Shown one piece after another: positions 48,617 through 58,109 of a stretch of DNA of 64,000 nt; position 1 is the stretch's first letter, and every line of letters starts with the position of its first letter. A model generated the notes under the pieces. It made no database searches and was not told the DNA's origin. It saw nothing but the letters and a program-made list of their open reading frames with translations. The position numbers and the translations under genes are program-made. Source of the DNA: an uncultured Pseudomonadales bacterium (GTDB lineage Bacteria > Pseudomonadota > Gammaproteobacteria > Pseudomonadales > CANNCY01); assembly GCA_947503335.1 (NCBI GenBank), contig CANNCY010000001.1, forward strand, positions 62,001 to 126,000, given 5' to 3'.

Positions 48617-49180
48617 TTATTGCGCCTTAGGAAGTTCGCCCATTGCTTTGTTCGTGATGGTACGAACATTCTTTAAAAGCTCGTCACGAGGCGCGTCGAT
48701 CTTCTTGAGCATTTTACTGCCTGACGTTAGCCAAGTAATTTTGTTTGACTTGCCATCAGCGATAAAGATGACCAGGTTGCCCTTATTGAGCTGACCATGG
48801 TTAGGGCTTGTATAGGTAGAGCGAGCCATCTCAGCTAGGCGGGCGTTGTCACCTAATGCACCTTCTAGGTAATCGTGAGGCGTCATGCCTGCAGTATCAG
48901 TGATAGCTGCTTGGCTGTGAACGCGATAATCAATGATCATGTCGGCGCCAGATGACACTAGTTGATAGCCTTTGTTGGCCATGCTGATGTCGACATTTTG
49001 ACGAACTTCGCCATCGATTGCTGAAAACACCGTGGTGTCATTTAAAGCAGGGCCTGCCCACTGGTAGGTTTTGTAGGTATGAATTTTGGCCTCGTCGTCA
49101 ACTAAAGTGTTTAGCTTGGTCGAGCCAATACAGCCGGTTAGAGCGGTTGCAAATACTGCAACAAGCAAGATACGTAACAT
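48617..49180 (-). CDS. DUF4136 lipoprotein (copy 2)
   Basis: 187 residues, lipobox ALTGC. Shares with copy 1 the KIHTYKTYQWAGP start, the GEVRQNVDISMANKGY helix, an MIIDYRVH strand and a GNLVIFIADGKSNKITW strand. Six bases upstream of the patatin gene, so almost certainly in the same transcript. Function unknown. Confidence 0.8.
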   Translation of the reverse strand: MLRILLVAVFATALTGCIGSTKLNTLVDDEAKIHTYKTYQWAGPALNDTTVFSAIDGEVRQNVDISMANKGYQLVSSGADMIIDYRVHSQAAITDTAGMTPHDYLEGALGDNARLAEMARSTYTSPNHGQLNKGNLVIFIADGKSNKITWLTSGSKMLKKIDAPRDELLKNVRTITNKAMGELPKAQ

Positions 49181-49206
49181 GTTATTCCTTAGGGTCTATC
49201 TCTAAT

Positions 49207-49749
49207 TTAATCTTCGTCAGCGCTGCCAAATAGATATTGCATTAGCGCTTTTATGTAATCCATCGTCGAGTGTTCGGGCGGGAAGTCTTCAAGCAGTTCG
49301 GCTGCCTCTTCTTTTGTTGCCTCGTTTTCACTCGCAAATTGTTCGGGGGTGGCCTGAACCGTACCTTGCCAAACTTCACATTCGGTCATGGGGCTTATCA
49401 TAGCTACCATCCAAACGTTTTTTTCACCACTTGCAGAGTTCTCAGTACTAGGTGAGCAATCCAGCGCTTTTAGCAATGGCTCTGAACTGATGTAAAATCC
49501 TGAGTGCAGCCATATGTCTGCATAGTCTGCTTCTGTGGGATCATAGCCTCGCGCTTGCATGGTTTCTTCGATAACCTCGCGAAGCTCTTGGTCTAAACCG
49601 TCTTCAGCTGTATCGACCCAACCATAACTAGTGATTAAGAAAAAGTCATTTTCTTTATCTAAGGTTGTATTGCTGCTGATAGTGCTGCAGCCGTAGCTGA
49701 GCGACATTACTAAAGATAGAGCTATCAGTTTGAGCAAGCGGTAAGTCAT
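49207..49749 (-). CDS. DUF4136-like lipoprotein (copy 3, divergent)
   Basis: 180 residues from ATG 49749; an in-frame start at 49773 is possible. Signal peptide ending SLSYGC. It keeps the family layout (LITSYGWVD, LREVIEETMQARGYDPTEADYADIWLHSGF, VWMVAMISPMTECEVWQGTVQ in pieces) but is much more acidic, and ends in GSADED. The similarity to copies 1 and 2 is in pattern rather than close identity. Confidence 0.68.
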   Translation of the reverse strand: MTYRLLKLIALSLVMSLSYGCSTISSNTTLDKENDFFLITSYGWVDTAEDGLDQELREVIEETMQARGYDPTEADYADIWLHSGFYISSEPLLKALDCSPSTENSASGEKNVWMVAMISPMTECEVWQGTVQATPEQFASENEATKEEAAELLEDFPPEHSTMDYIKALMQYLFGSADED

Positions 49750-49808
49750 GAAACAATCTCTAAAAGTTAACATCTTCTTTTACTATAGCGAATCATATCA
49801 CAACTGAA

Positions 49809-50807
49809 CTAAAACCAATCGGTTAGAGCAAAGCCTAGGCCTAGGCGCTGTGTGTAGGCGTTGTAGTCTATTAAACTTTCAGCATAGCCCTCAAAGTATT
49901 GTACATTGCCCCTAATGCGCTCACCTAAGGGGAATGTCCAATCTAGTTGTACTGACCCATTTGATGAAAACGAGTTTCTAAATGATGCAGATAGGTCATG
50001 TGTGCCAAGCTTATAGCCAACACTTAGCTGGCCGTGACCAATGTAGTCAAGTAGGTCAGGGTTATCATCGCCATTTGGGTCGTAGCTTAGAGTTGGATCT
50101 TTAGGAGCCTCTTCTATGCGGTGCCATGCGGTGGCAGATAGTACCCACGGGCCTTTGCCATAGATATATCGGCCATAGATACGGTTCCAACTACGCGATT
50201 GGGTACCAGATTGGCCGTTCGATTGATGGGCAAAGCCAAAATTGATCAGTGTAGAATCGGCACCAAACCAATGAGTTTTAGGATAGTAGCTAAGAAACAG
50301 TTCGGGCTCGTGATTGGTTTCTCTAAAGGGGGCCGATAAGTCGCCATTATAAGCTTGCCACCAAGATGTATTAGTGTAAGCCGCATGCAGATCCATTCGG
50401 TGATTAAACATGCCCGTAATGATTGGTGCCTTTAGACTTACCTGAAACTTCATTTCTAGGTGATCTAATTGATCTTCGGTAATCGGAAATGGGTCGGCAT
50501 TAGGCGTAAAATTATAGGCCGCGGGTAATATGTAGTTGGGCTTGTGAGGGGTAATGACGAATGGGTTTTGCTCGCTCATTTTTTCAGAAACAAGCCTGCG
50601 CTCAAGCGCGACGTCGATCTCTTCTACTTCTACGTCTTCGATTGTTTCGCACTGCTCAGTGATCTCGCCGACGGTAGTTTCTGCCGAGGCCGACGCAAGG
50701 GTGTTGAGAATGCACTGAGCAAAGGCAGAATCTATATCTGTATTCGACACCTGTGCATTGCTAGCCGTGGCGCTTAGTGCAAGAACAGAAGCAAAAATAG
50801 ATCGCAT
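49809..50807 (-). CDS. pldA: Outer-membrane phospholipase A
   Basis: 332 residues. Signal peptide (MRSIFASVLALSATASNA), an unusual ~90-residue acidic N-terminal extension with two cysteines, then the 12-strand beta-barrel. The catalytic signature is AHQSNGQSGTQSRSWNRIY with H194 and S196 and a likely N208; YTNTSWWQAYN and ETNHEPELFLSYYP are family hallmarks. The last residue is Phe (ALTDWF), the BAM-recognised C-terminus. It hydrolyses phospholipids misplaced in the outer leaflet. RBS GGAG before ATG. Confidence 0.93.
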   Translation of the reverse strand: MRSIFASVLALSATASNAQVSNTDIDSAFAQCILNTLASASAETTVGEITEQCETIEDVEVEEIDVALERRLVSEKMSEQNPFVITPHKPNYILPAAYNFTPNADPFPITEDQLDHLEMKFQVSLKAPIITGMFNHRMDLHAAYTNTSWWQAYNGDLSAPFRETNHEPELFLSYYPKTHWFGADSTLINFGFAHQSNGQSGTQSRSWNRIYGRYIYGKGPWVLSATAWHRIEEAPKDPTLSYDPNGDDNPDLLDYIGHGQLSVGYKLGTHDLSASFRNSFSSNGSVQLDWTFPLGERIRGNVQYFEGYAESLIDYNAYTQRLGLGFALTDWF

Positions 50808-50849
50808 AATTATCTCCGTATAGCGTGAGTCAGTCGTTAGAATGAGTAC

Positions 50850-51809
50850 TTATTCTTTAAATAGGCCTTCAATGGCCTTGCTTAGCGTTTCGCTGCGCTC
50901 AGTATTGCGTATCACTGCCCACATCATATCACGCGTTTTGGTAATGCGAAGAAGATCTTGGGTCAGTATCGCAAAGGTATTAGGGTTAACCGTTTGCGCT
51001 AGGCCTTCTAAGTATTCAGCCATTTGTGACTGTGTTTCAATCAGTGTTGGCGAGAACTGAAATAGGGCTACAGTCTGAGTTTGTAGAATCGCTTTATTGG
51101 ACCAATTTAACTCGATCAATTGACGATTCAATAATGGTGCCATAGGGTGGGCGATGCCTGCTAGCTGCGCGAAATCAGCGCTAGCTAGTGGGGCATGCAT
51201 CAACAGCTTGAATGCTTGGTCTACGACCGGTGCCGGGCCTGAGCTTAAAAAGCTCTGCAGCTCATCGATCGATAAGGTATTCGCAAATAGAGCATCGGTA
51301 AGTGCTTGGATACTAAATGCCTGCCATTGATTGTCGGGTGCGCCGTTTTGAATCCATTTGATGACGGCCTCGGCTTCTTGCGAAAGGCTAGAGTTTTGAG
51401 CCAACTTTTCTAACGCGACCACAACTGCTTTTGTGTCATCGCTAGGGGTGAATGCAAACTGACAGTGGTCCATTGGTGCTCGATGCTCAGCTTGTTCGTT
51501 TTTTAAGTTGTGATTAATGGTTGCAGCAAGTTCGTCGAGCAGGGCAGTCATCTGGCCTGGTGCAATCTTATTTAACTCATCTAACGGTAGGCGCAGCCAC
51601 CAAATACCTTGGTTGTCTCCTTGGTCGCCGACCAACGAAATGGCTAGCCATTCATGCCCTAATAGCGGTAATTCGACGGCGGCGATACTGTTTTCTATTT
51701 CGCTCCATTGCTGTTGCGTGTATTGGCTGATACGGCGGCCTACACTGTAGGCTCGTAACGTTAAATTGCTAAGCGCAAGTAGTTCTGTCAGGGTGTTTGG
51801 GGTTTGCAT
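50850..51809 (-). CDS. DUF3549 family protein
   Basis: 319-residue cytoplasmic protein without signal or membrane segments. The opening LTELLALSNLTLRAYSVGRRISQY and WLRLPLDELNKI match the DUF3549 family of gammaproteobacteria, to the best of my recognition. The rest is mostly helical, and no catalytic motif is visible. Function unknown. Stands alone upstream of pldA. Confidence 0.68.
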   Translation of the reverse strand: MQTPNTLTELLALSNLTLRAYSVGRRISQYTQQQWSEIENSIAAVELPLLGHEWLAISLVGDQGDNQGIWWLRLPLDELNKIAPGQMTALLDELAATINHNLKNEQAEHRAPMDHCQFAFTPSDDTKAVVVALEKLAQNSSLSQEAEAVIKWIQNGAPDNQWQAFSIQALTDALFANTLSIDELQSFLSSGPAPVVDQAFKLLMHAPLASADFAQLAGIAHPMAPLLNRQLIELNWSNKAILQTQTVALFQFSPTLIETQSQMAEYLEGLAQTVNPNTFAILTQDLLRITKTRDMMWAVIRNTERSETLSKAIEGLFKE

Positions 51810-51909
51810 AAGGGCAATAGGCTATTTGAGATAGCAGCCATTATACTGGGTTGCCTTTAAAAAGTGCGCCCCTACTAATTACCCTTATGATAAGTGCTGT
51901 AAATTACCG

Positions 51910-52893
51910 CTATTGCGCGATTATTCGGTTGATCTGTTTGGCGGCATCGCGTTGCAGCCCTTGCTCTTTAGAAAGACGTTCAAAGCAGTCATTTAGCTCG
52001 CCCAGCTGTTGATCAATTTGCTCAAGCTGTTGAATCTGCTCGCTAGTTGTATCTGCGATGCTCGAATTCATGGTAGCCATTTCGGTCATAGACTCTAGTG
52101 CTGCAGAAAGTGCTTCGCCTGCTTCTTGTGCCGTACTAGACGTTGATTGCGAGTAAGTCTGGCTTTCATTCATGACTCGTACGGCGTCGCTAGCACCTGC
52201 TTGAAGGCGTTGAATCATATCTTGAATTTCGTCAGTGCTTGCTTGGGTTCTACTTGCCAACGTACGTACTTCGTCGGCGACTACCGCAAAACCTCGGCCT
52301 TGTTCACCAGCTCTAGCTGCTTCGATGGCCGCGTTCAGTGCCAAAAGATTAGTTTGCTCTGCAATGCCTCTAATGACGTCAAGTACAGAGCCAATGTTGT
52401 TCGATTCGCTTTCTAGCTCGTTGATCACGTCGACAGCGTTGGTTATTTTAGACGCAAGCCCGTCAATATCTGATATCGCTTTGCTGACCGCCGACGTACC
52501 CTGCTGGGTGTTGTTTTGCGCGGTTGTCGCTACCTCGGCAGCTGCAGTAGCGCTGTCGATTATTCCACGGTTATGAGACGCCATGACCTTGATGGTTTCG
52601 CAAGAGTTATCTACTCGCTGGCTTTCGGCAAGTTTACTAGAGCGTGCGCTCGATTCGATAATTCGGCGTAATTGCTGTTCTATGTCTGATTGCGCGCTAG
52701 AGTCTTTGGGAGCTGTCAGCGCATTGATGGCATTGGGCAGTTGGCTCAGTCTACTGATGGTGCTGATATCATTCTTTGACAGTACCGAGTTGACTTTAGC
52801 CACGGTGTCAGACCGAGCTCTTGCCGAGCGGCTTAGCGTTAACAACCAGCCCAAACAGGCCACGATTAATAATATCCAAGGAAGATACGTCAC
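51910..52893 (-). CDS. Minimal methyl-accepting chemotaxis-like protein without sensory domain
   Basis: 327 residues from GTG 52893 (AGGA upstream). One N-terminal membrane helix ([19 protein letters not shown]), then directly a coiled-coil signalling domain with the conserved hairpin tip ([25 protein letters not shown] in family form). There is no periplasmic ligand-binding domain and no HAMP domain. It could signal through CheA/CheW or influence another surface system such as pili; neither is proven. Downstream of nhaC on the same strand. Confidence 0.85.
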   Translation of the reverse strand: MTYLPWILLIVACLGWLLTLSRSARARSDTVAKVNSVLSKNDISTISRLSQLPNAINALTAPKDSSAQSDIEQQLRRIIESSARSSKLAESQRVDNSCETIKVMASHNRGIIDSATAAAEVATTAQNNTQQGTSAVSKAISDIDGLASKITNAVDVINELESESNNIGSVLDVIRGIAEQTNLLALNAAIEAARAGEQGRGFAVVADEVRTLASRTQASTDEIQDMIQRLQAGASDAVRVMNESQTYSQSTSSTAQEAGEALSAALESMTEMATMNSSIADTTSEQIQQLEQIDQQLGELNDCFERLSKEQGLQRDAAKQINRIIAQ

Positions 52894-52955
52894 GATTCGA
52901 TTCCTAGTAAAAGCTACTTCTCTATATACTGAGCGTAGGTCGAATCAGGTGATGC

Positions 52956-52973
52956 GCCACCCCAAAGGGTGGC
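52956..52973. other. Hairpin between nhaC and the chemoreceptor-like gene
   Basis: GCCACCC-CAAA-GGGTGGC, a stable seven-base stem, but without a T-run on the minus strand. May attenuate read-through from nhaC. Confidence 0.35.
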
Positions 52974-52984
52974 AATGTCTATTT

Positions 52985-54433
52985 TTACGCGGCTTTTTCG
53001 GCGTCTTCGACACGAAGTAGCTTGATGTTGAGGTAGCCGTAGGCAATCGCGATAATCGGGCAAATCCAGTTAAAGACGGCGTACGGCGCATAGGTAAGCG
53101 TTGCTACGCCAAGGGTACCGGCCATATAGGCACCACAGGTGTTCCAAGGAATTAGCGCTGAAGTAAGTGTACCTGAGTCTTCAATAGTACGAGATAGGGC
53201 TAGTGAGCTTAGACCGCGCTTTTCAAACTCAACTTTGTACATTCGACCAGGAAGCACTACAGAGATGTACTGGTCGGCAGAAATTAAGTTAATACCTAAA
53301 CAGGTAACAACAGTAGTGGCGATTAGGTCGCCAGTGCTCTTCACCAGTGTTAGTGTGCGAGTTACGAGCACCTGTAATAGCCCTGTGCGCTCTAACACGC
53401 CGCCAAAGGCCATGGCACTAATGACTAGCCAAACAGTGTTGAGCATGCTGCTCATACCGCCTTTTGATAACAGCTCGTCTAGTTGCGAGTTGCCACTGTT
53501 CGACTGGTAGCCGTCAAATAGGCTAATCCAGATCGCTTTCAGCTGCGGCAATACGGTGGTATCCGCAGCCATCTGTTTTAGGGCTTCTGGTTGAGTGAAT
53601 ACAGTTAGTAGGCTTGCCGATAGGGTGCCAATGATGATGGTTGGCATTGCAGGCATTTTACGCCATGCGAGTGCGAGCAGCACTAGAAGTGGTAGAAGAT
53701 TGATAATCGAAATGTTAAACGAAGCTCCAAGATCGACGATTAACTTTTCAATGTCTTCAGGATTGGTCTGCGACGAGGCACCAAGGCCCAGAAAATAAAA
53801 TGCTGTTAGGGCAATGACAATCGCTGGTGCTGTTGTCCACAGCATATTTTTGATGTGAGCAAATAAGTCGGTACCGGTTACGGCGCTAGCTAGATTGGTG
53901 GTTTCTGAAAGAGGGCTTAATTTATCACCAAAATAGGCGCCAGAGACGATTGCGCCTGCGGTGATTGCCAACGACATATCCATGGCTTGGGCGATACCTA
54001 TTAAGCTAATGCCTAGGGTGCCGGCGACTGTCCAAGAGCTGCCGATTGTAATGGCAACAATGGCACAGATGGCACAGCAGGCCAAATAGAAGATGTCGGG
54101 GTCAATAACGTGAAGGCCATAGAAAATCATCGAAGGTACTGTGCCCGATAAAATCCACGAACCAATTAGCATGCCAACAGAGAGCAAAATAAGTACCGCA
54201 CCAAAGGCTAGGCTGATACCGCTAAGCATTGCTTCTTCAACATCTGACCAGTTCATGCCGTTTTTCATGCCCACTAGGCCGGCAATACAGGCACAAAGAA
54301 TTAGGGCAATCTGATTAGCACCGTAAGAACTGTCAGAACCAAAATAATAAACGCTAGCCCCAAGCATAAGTATAAGGGCGCTTATGGGGATTAAGGCGTC
54401 AAGAATAGAGGGTTGTTTGTGCTGTTCGGTCAT
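52985..54433 (-). CDS. nhaC: Na+/H+ antiporter NhaC
   Basis: 482-residue inner-membrane protein with about 11-12 hydrophobic helices. Family landmarks: LPLLVLLALAWRKMPAMP, GAIVSGAYFGDKLSPLSETTNLA and IEDSGTLTSALIPWNTCGAYM. Expels Na+ in exchange for protons, in keeping with a salty habitat. The start is 117 bp from the divergent acyltransferase gene, with an unusual repeated GGGTCA/TGACCC motif between them. Confidence 0.92.
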   Translation of the reverse strand: MTEQHKQPSILDALIPISALILMLGASVYYFGSDSSYGANQIALILCACIAGLVGMKNGMNWSDVEEAMLSGISLAFGAVLILLSVGMLIGSWILSGTVPSMIFYGLHVIDPDIFYLACCAICAIVAITIGSSWTVAGTLGISLIGIAQAMDMSLAITAGAIVSGAYFGDKLSPLSETTNLASAVTGTDLFAHIKNMLWTTAPAIVIALTAFYFLGLGASSQTNPEDIEKLIVDLGASFNISIINLLPLLVLLALAWRKMPAMPTIIIGTLSASLLTVFTQPEALKQMAADTTVLPQLKAIWISLFDGYQSNSGNSQLDELLSKGGMSSMLNTVWLVISAMAFGGVLERTGLLQVLVTRTLTLVKSTGDLIATTVVTCLGINLISADQYISVVLPGRMYKVEFEKRGLSSLALSRTIEDSGTLTSALIPWNTCGAYMAGTLGVATLTYAPYAVFNWICPIIAIAYGYLNIKLLRVEDAEKAA

Positions 54434-54471
54434 TAAAATCAGCCTACTTCATTATTGTTAATTTGCTTCAT

Positions 54472-54523
54472 GTGACCCGTGGGTCACTAGATATTTTTCT
54501 AAGCATACGTTAGTGTCGGGTCA
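54472..54523. promoter_or_regulatory. Candidate operator: repeated TGACCC/GGGTCA half-sites
   Basis: A seven-base inverted repeat GTGACCC-GT-GGGTCAC (54472-54487) plus a further GGGTCA at 54518-54523, in the short divergent region between nhaC and the acyltransferase gene. The regulator is unknown. Confidence 0.42.
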
Positions 54524-54550
54524 TTCTAGCAGTAACCAATCCATCTAGAC

Positions 54551-55693
54551 ATGACTAATTTTGATGCAATTCGCCCTTATAACGATAACGAAGTAGGCGA
54601 AGTACTAACACGATTATTGGCCAACGACGACTTTATCAAAGCTTTATGCGAGTTTAAATTGCCCGGAGCCTACAACGCCCAAGGTCAACAGGTAATTGAT
54701 TTGGTACGGCGTCAATTGTCTAGCGAGTTAGAAGGTGTACAGACGGTTCATGACCTGCAATTGGTTGTAGAGCGCTATTTAAGTGACCTTATTGAGAGCC
54801 AAACGGGTGCGCTAACCTATAGTGGGCTAGAAGCTAGTAACCTGACTAGCGTGCTCTTTATGAGTAACCATCGAGATATTGTGATGGACCCAGCCTTCGT
54901 TAATTGGGCCCTGTTTCACTCAAAGCGCGATACTGTACGCATTGCGATTGGCGACAACCTATTGTCAGAGCCATTCGTTGAAGATCTGATGCGATTGAAC
55001 AAAAGCTTTATTGTTACTCGTACTGCGGCGACAAAGCGTGAGCAATTTAGAGCGCTGACTCTGCTGTCGGCCTACATACGCCACTCGCTAGATGAAGATC
55101 ATGCGAATATATGGATTGCCCAACGCGAAGGTCGCGCTAAAGATGGTGATGATCGCACCGAGCCTGCCGTGCTTAAGATGATCGGTATGAGCAAAGACAA
55201 AGGGCAGTCGATCGAAGACTTTTTGGCGACTCGCCACATCGTGCCTGTGTCAATTTCATATGAGTTTGACCCCTGCGATATCTTAAAAGCCAAAGAGTTA
55301 TACTATCGTGATACACAGGGTAGTTACCAAAAGAGTGCCGGCGAAGACGAATTAAGCATTGCTCTGGGTATCTCAGGATACAAGGGCGATGTTCATATTG
55401 CGTTTGGTACACCGGTACAAAGTGCTGACTCTGTTGAGGCAATGGCCGCCGAAATAGACCGTCAGATAATCAATAACTACGTACTGCACCCCACAAATTT
55501 TATCGCCTATCAGATGATTCATGGGTCATATCCTGATTTGCCCTGTGGAGTAAGTGCCAAACCCTTTGATATCAGCGAACACGCAGAGTCAGAAGCTCTC
55601 TTTAAAGGGCGTCTAGATGGTATTGATGCGCACTGGCGTCAATGGGTCATTAACGCGTATGCTAAGCCGGTTTTGAACAAACTGGCATTATAG
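54551..55693 (+). CDS. Glycerolipid acyltransferase-like protein (PlsC/PlsB superfamily)
   Basis: 380 residues, no signal peptide. Block I of the acyltransferase superfamily is SNHRDIVMD (H107, D113); note HRDxxxD rather than the common HxxxxD. Later blocks are FIVTRTAATKREQF and IWIAQREGRAKDGDDRTEP, where PlsC has (F/I)PEGTR. Likely acylates a glycerol-phosphate or related lipid, but the acceptor is not known. The stop overlaps the GTG start of dinG. Confidence 0.75.
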   Translation: MTNFDAIRPYNDNEVGEVLTRLLANDDFIKALCEFKLPGAYNAQGQQVIDLVRRQLSSELEGVQTVHDLQLVVERYLSDLIESQTGALTYSGLEASNLTSVLFMSNHRDIVMDPAFVNWALFHSKRDTVRIAIGDNLLSEPFVEDLMRLNKSFIVTRTAATKREQFRALTLLSAYIRHSLDEDHANIWIAQREGRAKDGDDRTEPAVLKMIGMSKDKGQSIEDFLATRHIVPVSISYEFDPCDILKAKELYYRDTQGSYQKSAGEDELSIALGISGYKGDVHIAFGTPVQSADSVEAMAAEIDRQIINNYVLHPTNFIAYQMIHGSYPDLPCGVSAKPFDISEHAESEALFKGRLDGIDAHWRQWVINAYAKPVLNKLAL

Positions 55694-57816
55694 TGGCGCA
55701 ACTTACTGACGAAATTAAACAAGAAATTCAAGCAGGCTATCGACGATTTTTAGAGACAAGATCGTTGCGGCCTCGTCACGGCCAAAAGTTGATGATTGCC
55801 GCGATTGCCCGCACGCTGGGCGGTATTGAATCTGACGCCAGCGGCGAGCGCACTAGTCAAAACCATGTATGTGTGGTCGAGGCTGGTACGGGTACAGGTA
55901 AAACGGTTGCCTATGCATTAGCGGCGATACCCGTCGCCAAAGCGTTAGGTAAGCGACTAGTAATCTCTACCGCAACGGTTGCGCTACAAGAGCAGATCGT
56001 TAATCGTGATTTGCCAGATGTTCAGGCAACGACCGGGCTAGAATTTTCGTTTGAACTAGCTAAGGGGCGTGGCCGTTATCTTTGCATCAATAAGTTAGAC
56101 GACAAGTTAGCTGGTAGTGATCAAACCGTTATTCCGCTGTATCCTGACGAAGAAGTGTTTGCCACCGACGCCGATACGATGGCGCTTTATCAAGGTATGT
56201 TAGAGGCCTTATCTAAGGGCGAGTGGGTAGGTGATCGCGATCACTGGTCGTACTCGCAGTTGTCTGATGAAGCGTGGCGAGGTGTCGCAAGCGACCATCG
56301 TCAGTGTACTGGGCGTCGTTGTGATAATGTGGGGCACTGCCCATTTTTTAAGGCCCGCGAAACCCTCGGGCGTGCAGACGTGGTAGTTACTAACCACGAC
56401 ATGGTGATGGCAGACCTATCATTAGGTGGCGGCGCTATCTTGCCCGAGCCTAAAGAGACCATTTACATCTTTGACGAAGGTCATCATCTACCTGATAAAG
56501 CGCTAGGGCATTTCGCTCATCACACTCGAATCGATAGTACAACGCGTTGGTTGGCTAGTTTAGGGCGCAATCTTTTACAGGCATCGGTCGATATAGAAGG
56601 TGGCGACACCATGCTACGCATGCTTGAAGAGCTGCCTAGTAAATTAGATGATATTCAAATATTTCAAGGGCAGGTGTTGCCGTTGATAGAAACCATAGCC
56701 GAGTTTGATACTAGTCGAGATCAGGGCTCACCCCGCTATCGATTTGATCGTGGCGAGGTACCTCAAACGCTAGCTGATTTAGCTGTCGAGCTGGGCAAGC
56801 AGTACTTTAGAGCACAGGCCCACTGTATGAGTATCGTGGGTTGCGTTGAAGAACTGATGGACGTAGCAGCTGCCGCCGACAAGCCGCCGCTAGAAGCGGT
56901 GCATGCTGCTATCTCTACAGCTGCGGCCCGTTTAGAGGGTAATGCGTTGTTATGGCGTTCGTACGCAGAGAAAGACAATGATCTACCCAGAGCACGGTGG
57001 ATCACCATGCTAGACCAGTCAGGAACGCTCGATTACGAAATTTGTTCATCACCCATTTTGGCTGATCAGACGCTAAGCTCTCAGTTATGGGAGCAGGCCT
57101 ATGGTGCCGTGGTTACATCGGCGACGCTGACGGCATTGAACAGCTTCGATCATTTTATTCATCAAAGTGGTGTACCTAGCGAGTCACATCTTGAGCGTGT
57201 GCCAAGCCCGTTTGATTTTGCTGCTAATGGGCGCTTCTATGTGCCACCTATGCGAACGCTCCCTAATGATGTCGACGGTCATACAGACGAGATTACTGAG
57301 ATCATTCCGCAGCTGTTGTCACCTTCAAAAGGTAGTCTTGTGCTGTTCACCTCACGGCGACAGATGCACAATGTCTATGAAAACCTGTCAGACGAGGTGG
57401 CTGGGCGAGTATTGATGCAGGGTGATCGTTCAAAACAAGCCATACTAGATGAGCATCGGTCTCGTATAGAGAAGGGTGAGCCTAGTGTATTGTTCGGTCT
57501 GGCTTCGTTTGCAGAAGGTCTTGATCTACCTGGCGATCAGTGCGAAGAAGTGATAATTACTAAGTTGCCCTTTAGCGTGCCTGACGATCCTGTGTCGGCT
57601 GCGAGAGGCGAGTGGATCGAAACACAGGGGCGTAACTCATTCATGGAATTAAGCGTACCCGAAGCTGCACAGAGGTTGGTGCAGGCAGCGGGGCGTTTAT
57701 TACGAACCGAGCAGGATCAAGGTCGGGTGTCGTTGCTAGATAGGCGTGTTGTGACTAAGCGTTATGGGGCGGCACTGTTGGGCTCGTTACCGCCGTTTAC
57801 ACAGCAAATTAGCTAG
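55693..57816 (+). CDS. dinG: ATP-dependent DNA helicase DinG
   Basis: 707-residue XPD-like 5'-3' superfamily 2 helicase that resolves R-loops and damaged structures. Walker A EAGTGTGKT (63-71). The [4Fe-4S] cysteines are C131, C205, C210 and C216, with the same 5- and 6-residue spacing as the E. coli enzyme. DEAH-type box IFDEGHHLPD. Motif VI region VQAAGRLLR. GTG start overlapping the previous stop; the operon with an acyltransferase is unusual but clear. Confidence 0.94.
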   Translation: MAQLTDEIKQEIQAGYRRFLETRSLRPRHGQKLMIAAIARTLGGIESDASGERTSQNHVCVVEAGTGTGKTVAYALAAIPVAKALGKRLVISTATVALQEQIVNRDLPDVQATTGLEFSFELAKGRGRYLCINKLDDKLAGSDQTVIPLYPDEEVFATDADTMALYQGMLEALSKGEWVGDRDHWSYSQLSDEAWRGVASDHRQCTGRRCDNVGHCPFFKARETLGRADVVVTNHDMVMADLSLGGGAILPEPKETIYIFDEGHHLPDKALGHFAHHTRIDSTTRWLASLGRNLLQASVDIEGGDTMLRMLEELPSKLDDIQIFQGQVLPLIETIAEFDTSRDQGSPRYRFDRGEVPQTLADLAVELGKQYFRAQAHCMSIVGCVEELMDVAAAADKPPLEAVHAAISTAAARLEGNALLWRSYAEKDNDLPRARWITMLDQSGTLDYEICSSPILADQTLSSQLWEQAYGAVVTSATLTALNSFDHFIHQSGVPSESHLERVPSPFDFAANGRFYVPPMRTLPNDVDGHTDEITEIIPQLLSPSKGSLVLFTSRRQMHNVYENLSDEVAGRVLMQGDRSKQAILDEHRSRIEKGEPSVLFGLASFAEGLDLPGDQCEEVIITKLPFSVPDDPVSAARGEWIETQGRNSFMELSVPEAAQRLVQAAGRLLRTEQDQGRVSLLDRRVVTKRYGAALLGSLPPFTQQIS

Positions 57817-57997
57817 CAAGTTGCTCTTGTTTGAATGATGGTGCTGACAGTGATTGCTGCTGATATTGGGTAAGTTGAATCTGCAATCGCTGAACGACGT
57901 TACCAAGTACTTCTATGGTTTGGCTCATCTGATCTAGTGCAATTTGAATCGATTCAAGGTCGGCGTTTTGATTAGACAGGTCGTTCTTTGCAAGCAT
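57809..57997 (-). CDS. Small coiled-coil protein, unknown
   Basis: 62 residues with GGAG eight bases before ATG 57997. A central heptad-like helix (IQIALDQMSQTIEVLGNVVQRLQIQLTQY in pieces), comparable in size and layout with SlyX-like proteins but without a convincing match. The 3' end overlaps dinG by eight bases on the other strand. Confidence 0.5.
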   Translation of the reverse strand: MLAKNDLSNQNADLESIQIALDQMSQTIEVLGNVVQRLQIQLTQYQQQSLSAPSFKQEQLAS

Positions 57998-58109
57998 ACT
58001 TCACTACTCCATGTGATTATTTTTTTGCGTTTTCTAGTGGCGCTAAAAAGCGTGCGAAGACTATGCGCCTCTAAATTGACGTTCGCAACGGATAAGTCTG
58101 AGTATATGC

